Assembly (NCBI GenBank): GCA_017454585.1 | Contig: JAFTCU010000008.1 | Coordinates: 1 to 5,062, forward strand | DNA: 5,062 bases | Direction: 5' to 3' | Source: Thermoguttaceae bacterium | Lineage (GTDB): Bacteria > Planctomycetota > Planctomycetia > Pirellulales > Thermoguttaceae | Shown here: piece by piece, positions 4,547 through 5,062 of the stretch | Layout of the letters: every line of letters begins with the position of its first letter | How positions within the stretch are numbered: position 1 is the first letter of the stretch | Notes under the pieces: model-generated | Database searches by the model: none | Told to the model about the DNA's origin: nothing | The model's input: only the letters and a program-made list of their open reading frames with translations | Program-made: the position numbers and the translations under genes

Positions 4547-5062
4547 TTAATTTTCCTTCATCTTTCTGAAATGTTGAATTATCTCCACCGCGTCATCGTG
4601 TTCACCAAATCCGGGCGGATAATCTTTAAGCGTCAACACGGACCGAGCCACACCTTCCAGCGAGCGGCAAACCTTCACCGCGTACTGTTTACCGGTTTGG
4701 TCATTATCCGGCCAAACAAAAACATTCTTTCCCCGAAAATATTCTTTCAGGTCATCGCGCCACGATCCCGCGCCTTTGGGTATGCAAGTAGCAGTATAAT
4801 CAAAAAGCCGCTTTTCCGCCAAATACTGATTAACGACCGCCGCCGCTTTTTCACCCTCCGTAAAAAACAGGTTTTCAAAATTTGGAAACCGTACCACTCC
4901 AAACGGAAACACTTTCCCGCCGGGGTCATCGCCTTCAATAAATTCCCCCGTTCCGTCTGCGTTTTTGACGTAATGGAAGGGGAAAAATTTTTTGTTTTTG
5001 TCCCCGGTTTCGTCTGGAAAAAAATCCCTTCTGTACCAGATCATAAAGGGCGAACCATCGGG
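4547..5062 (-). CDS. TOPRIM-domain primase-like protein (5' end beyond window)
   Basis: The frame is open to the right window edge, adding PDGSPF before the Met at 5044, so that Met is probably internal. The visible 171 residues hold a TOPRIM fold. Counting from that Met, these are the acidic motif FFTEGEKAA (60-68, E63), the stretch IPKGAGSW (88-95), the metal-binding DxD in VWPDNDQTGK (110-119, D113 and D115) and a final acidic GEHDDAVEII (147-156). The residues before E63 look like the linker region common in phage and plasmid TOPRIM primases. The likely role is RNA-primer synthesis for element replication, paired with the SF3 helicase encoded 2 bp downstream. A zinc-binding or catalytic N-terminal domain would lie outside the window. 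A non-primase TOPRIM nuclease is less likely, given the neighbour. Confidence 0.85.
   Translation of the reverse strand, partial: PDGSPFMIWYRRDFFPDETGDKNKKFFPFHYVKNADGTGEFIEGDDPGGKVFPFGVVRFPNFENLFFTEGEKAAAVVNQYLAEKRLFDYTATCIPKGAGSWRDDLKEYFRGKNVFVWPDNDQTGKQYAVKVCRSLEGVARSVLTLKDYPPGFGEHDDAVEIIQHFRKMKEN

Overview
The window looks like the edge of an integrated mobile element in a bacterial chromosome. The host is probably a planctomycete or a related PVC-group bacterium. This rests on a C-terminal PEP-CTERM sorting signal on a beta-strand-repeat surface protein in the left flank, and on a tyrosine recombinase whose N-terminal and C-terminal motifs resemble integrases common in Planctomycetota. 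Both points come from remembered families, not from a search.

Layout. Positions 1-678 are the 3' end of a chromosomal surface-protein gene on the plus strand, visibly richer in G+C than the rest. A short spacer with a clear promoter leads to a tRNA-Glu(CUC) gene at 787-859, which is followed by a hairpin terminator at 866-898. From about 860 onward every gene I can support is on the minus strand, reading toward the tRNA. A tyrosine integrase ends only 47 bp from the tRNA (906-2300). A non-coding stretch of about 330 bp follows, with hairpins, a pure A/T tract and a cluster of TCGTTACA repeats (2301-2632). Next come two tiny uncertain ORFs (2628-2830), a D5/P4-type superfamily 3 helicase (2853-4544), and a TOPRIM primase-like protein cut by the right window edge (4547-5062).

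How the parts fit. An integrase beside a tRNA 3' end is the usual arrangement of an island or satellite integrated at that tRNA, so attL should overlap the tRNA's 3' part. The TOPRIM and SF3 helicase genes are 2 bp apart and probably form a split primase-helicase. Just downstream of the helicase gene, the A/T tract and the 10-11 bp phased repeats look like a replication origin. This resembles SaPI-type phage satellites and P4, where an SF3 Rep protein acts on an iteron origin near its own gene. The other end of the element, any excisionase, repressor or packaging genes, and the second att copy lie outside the window, so I cannot say whether it is a phage satellite, a plasmid-like integrative element or a prophage remnant.
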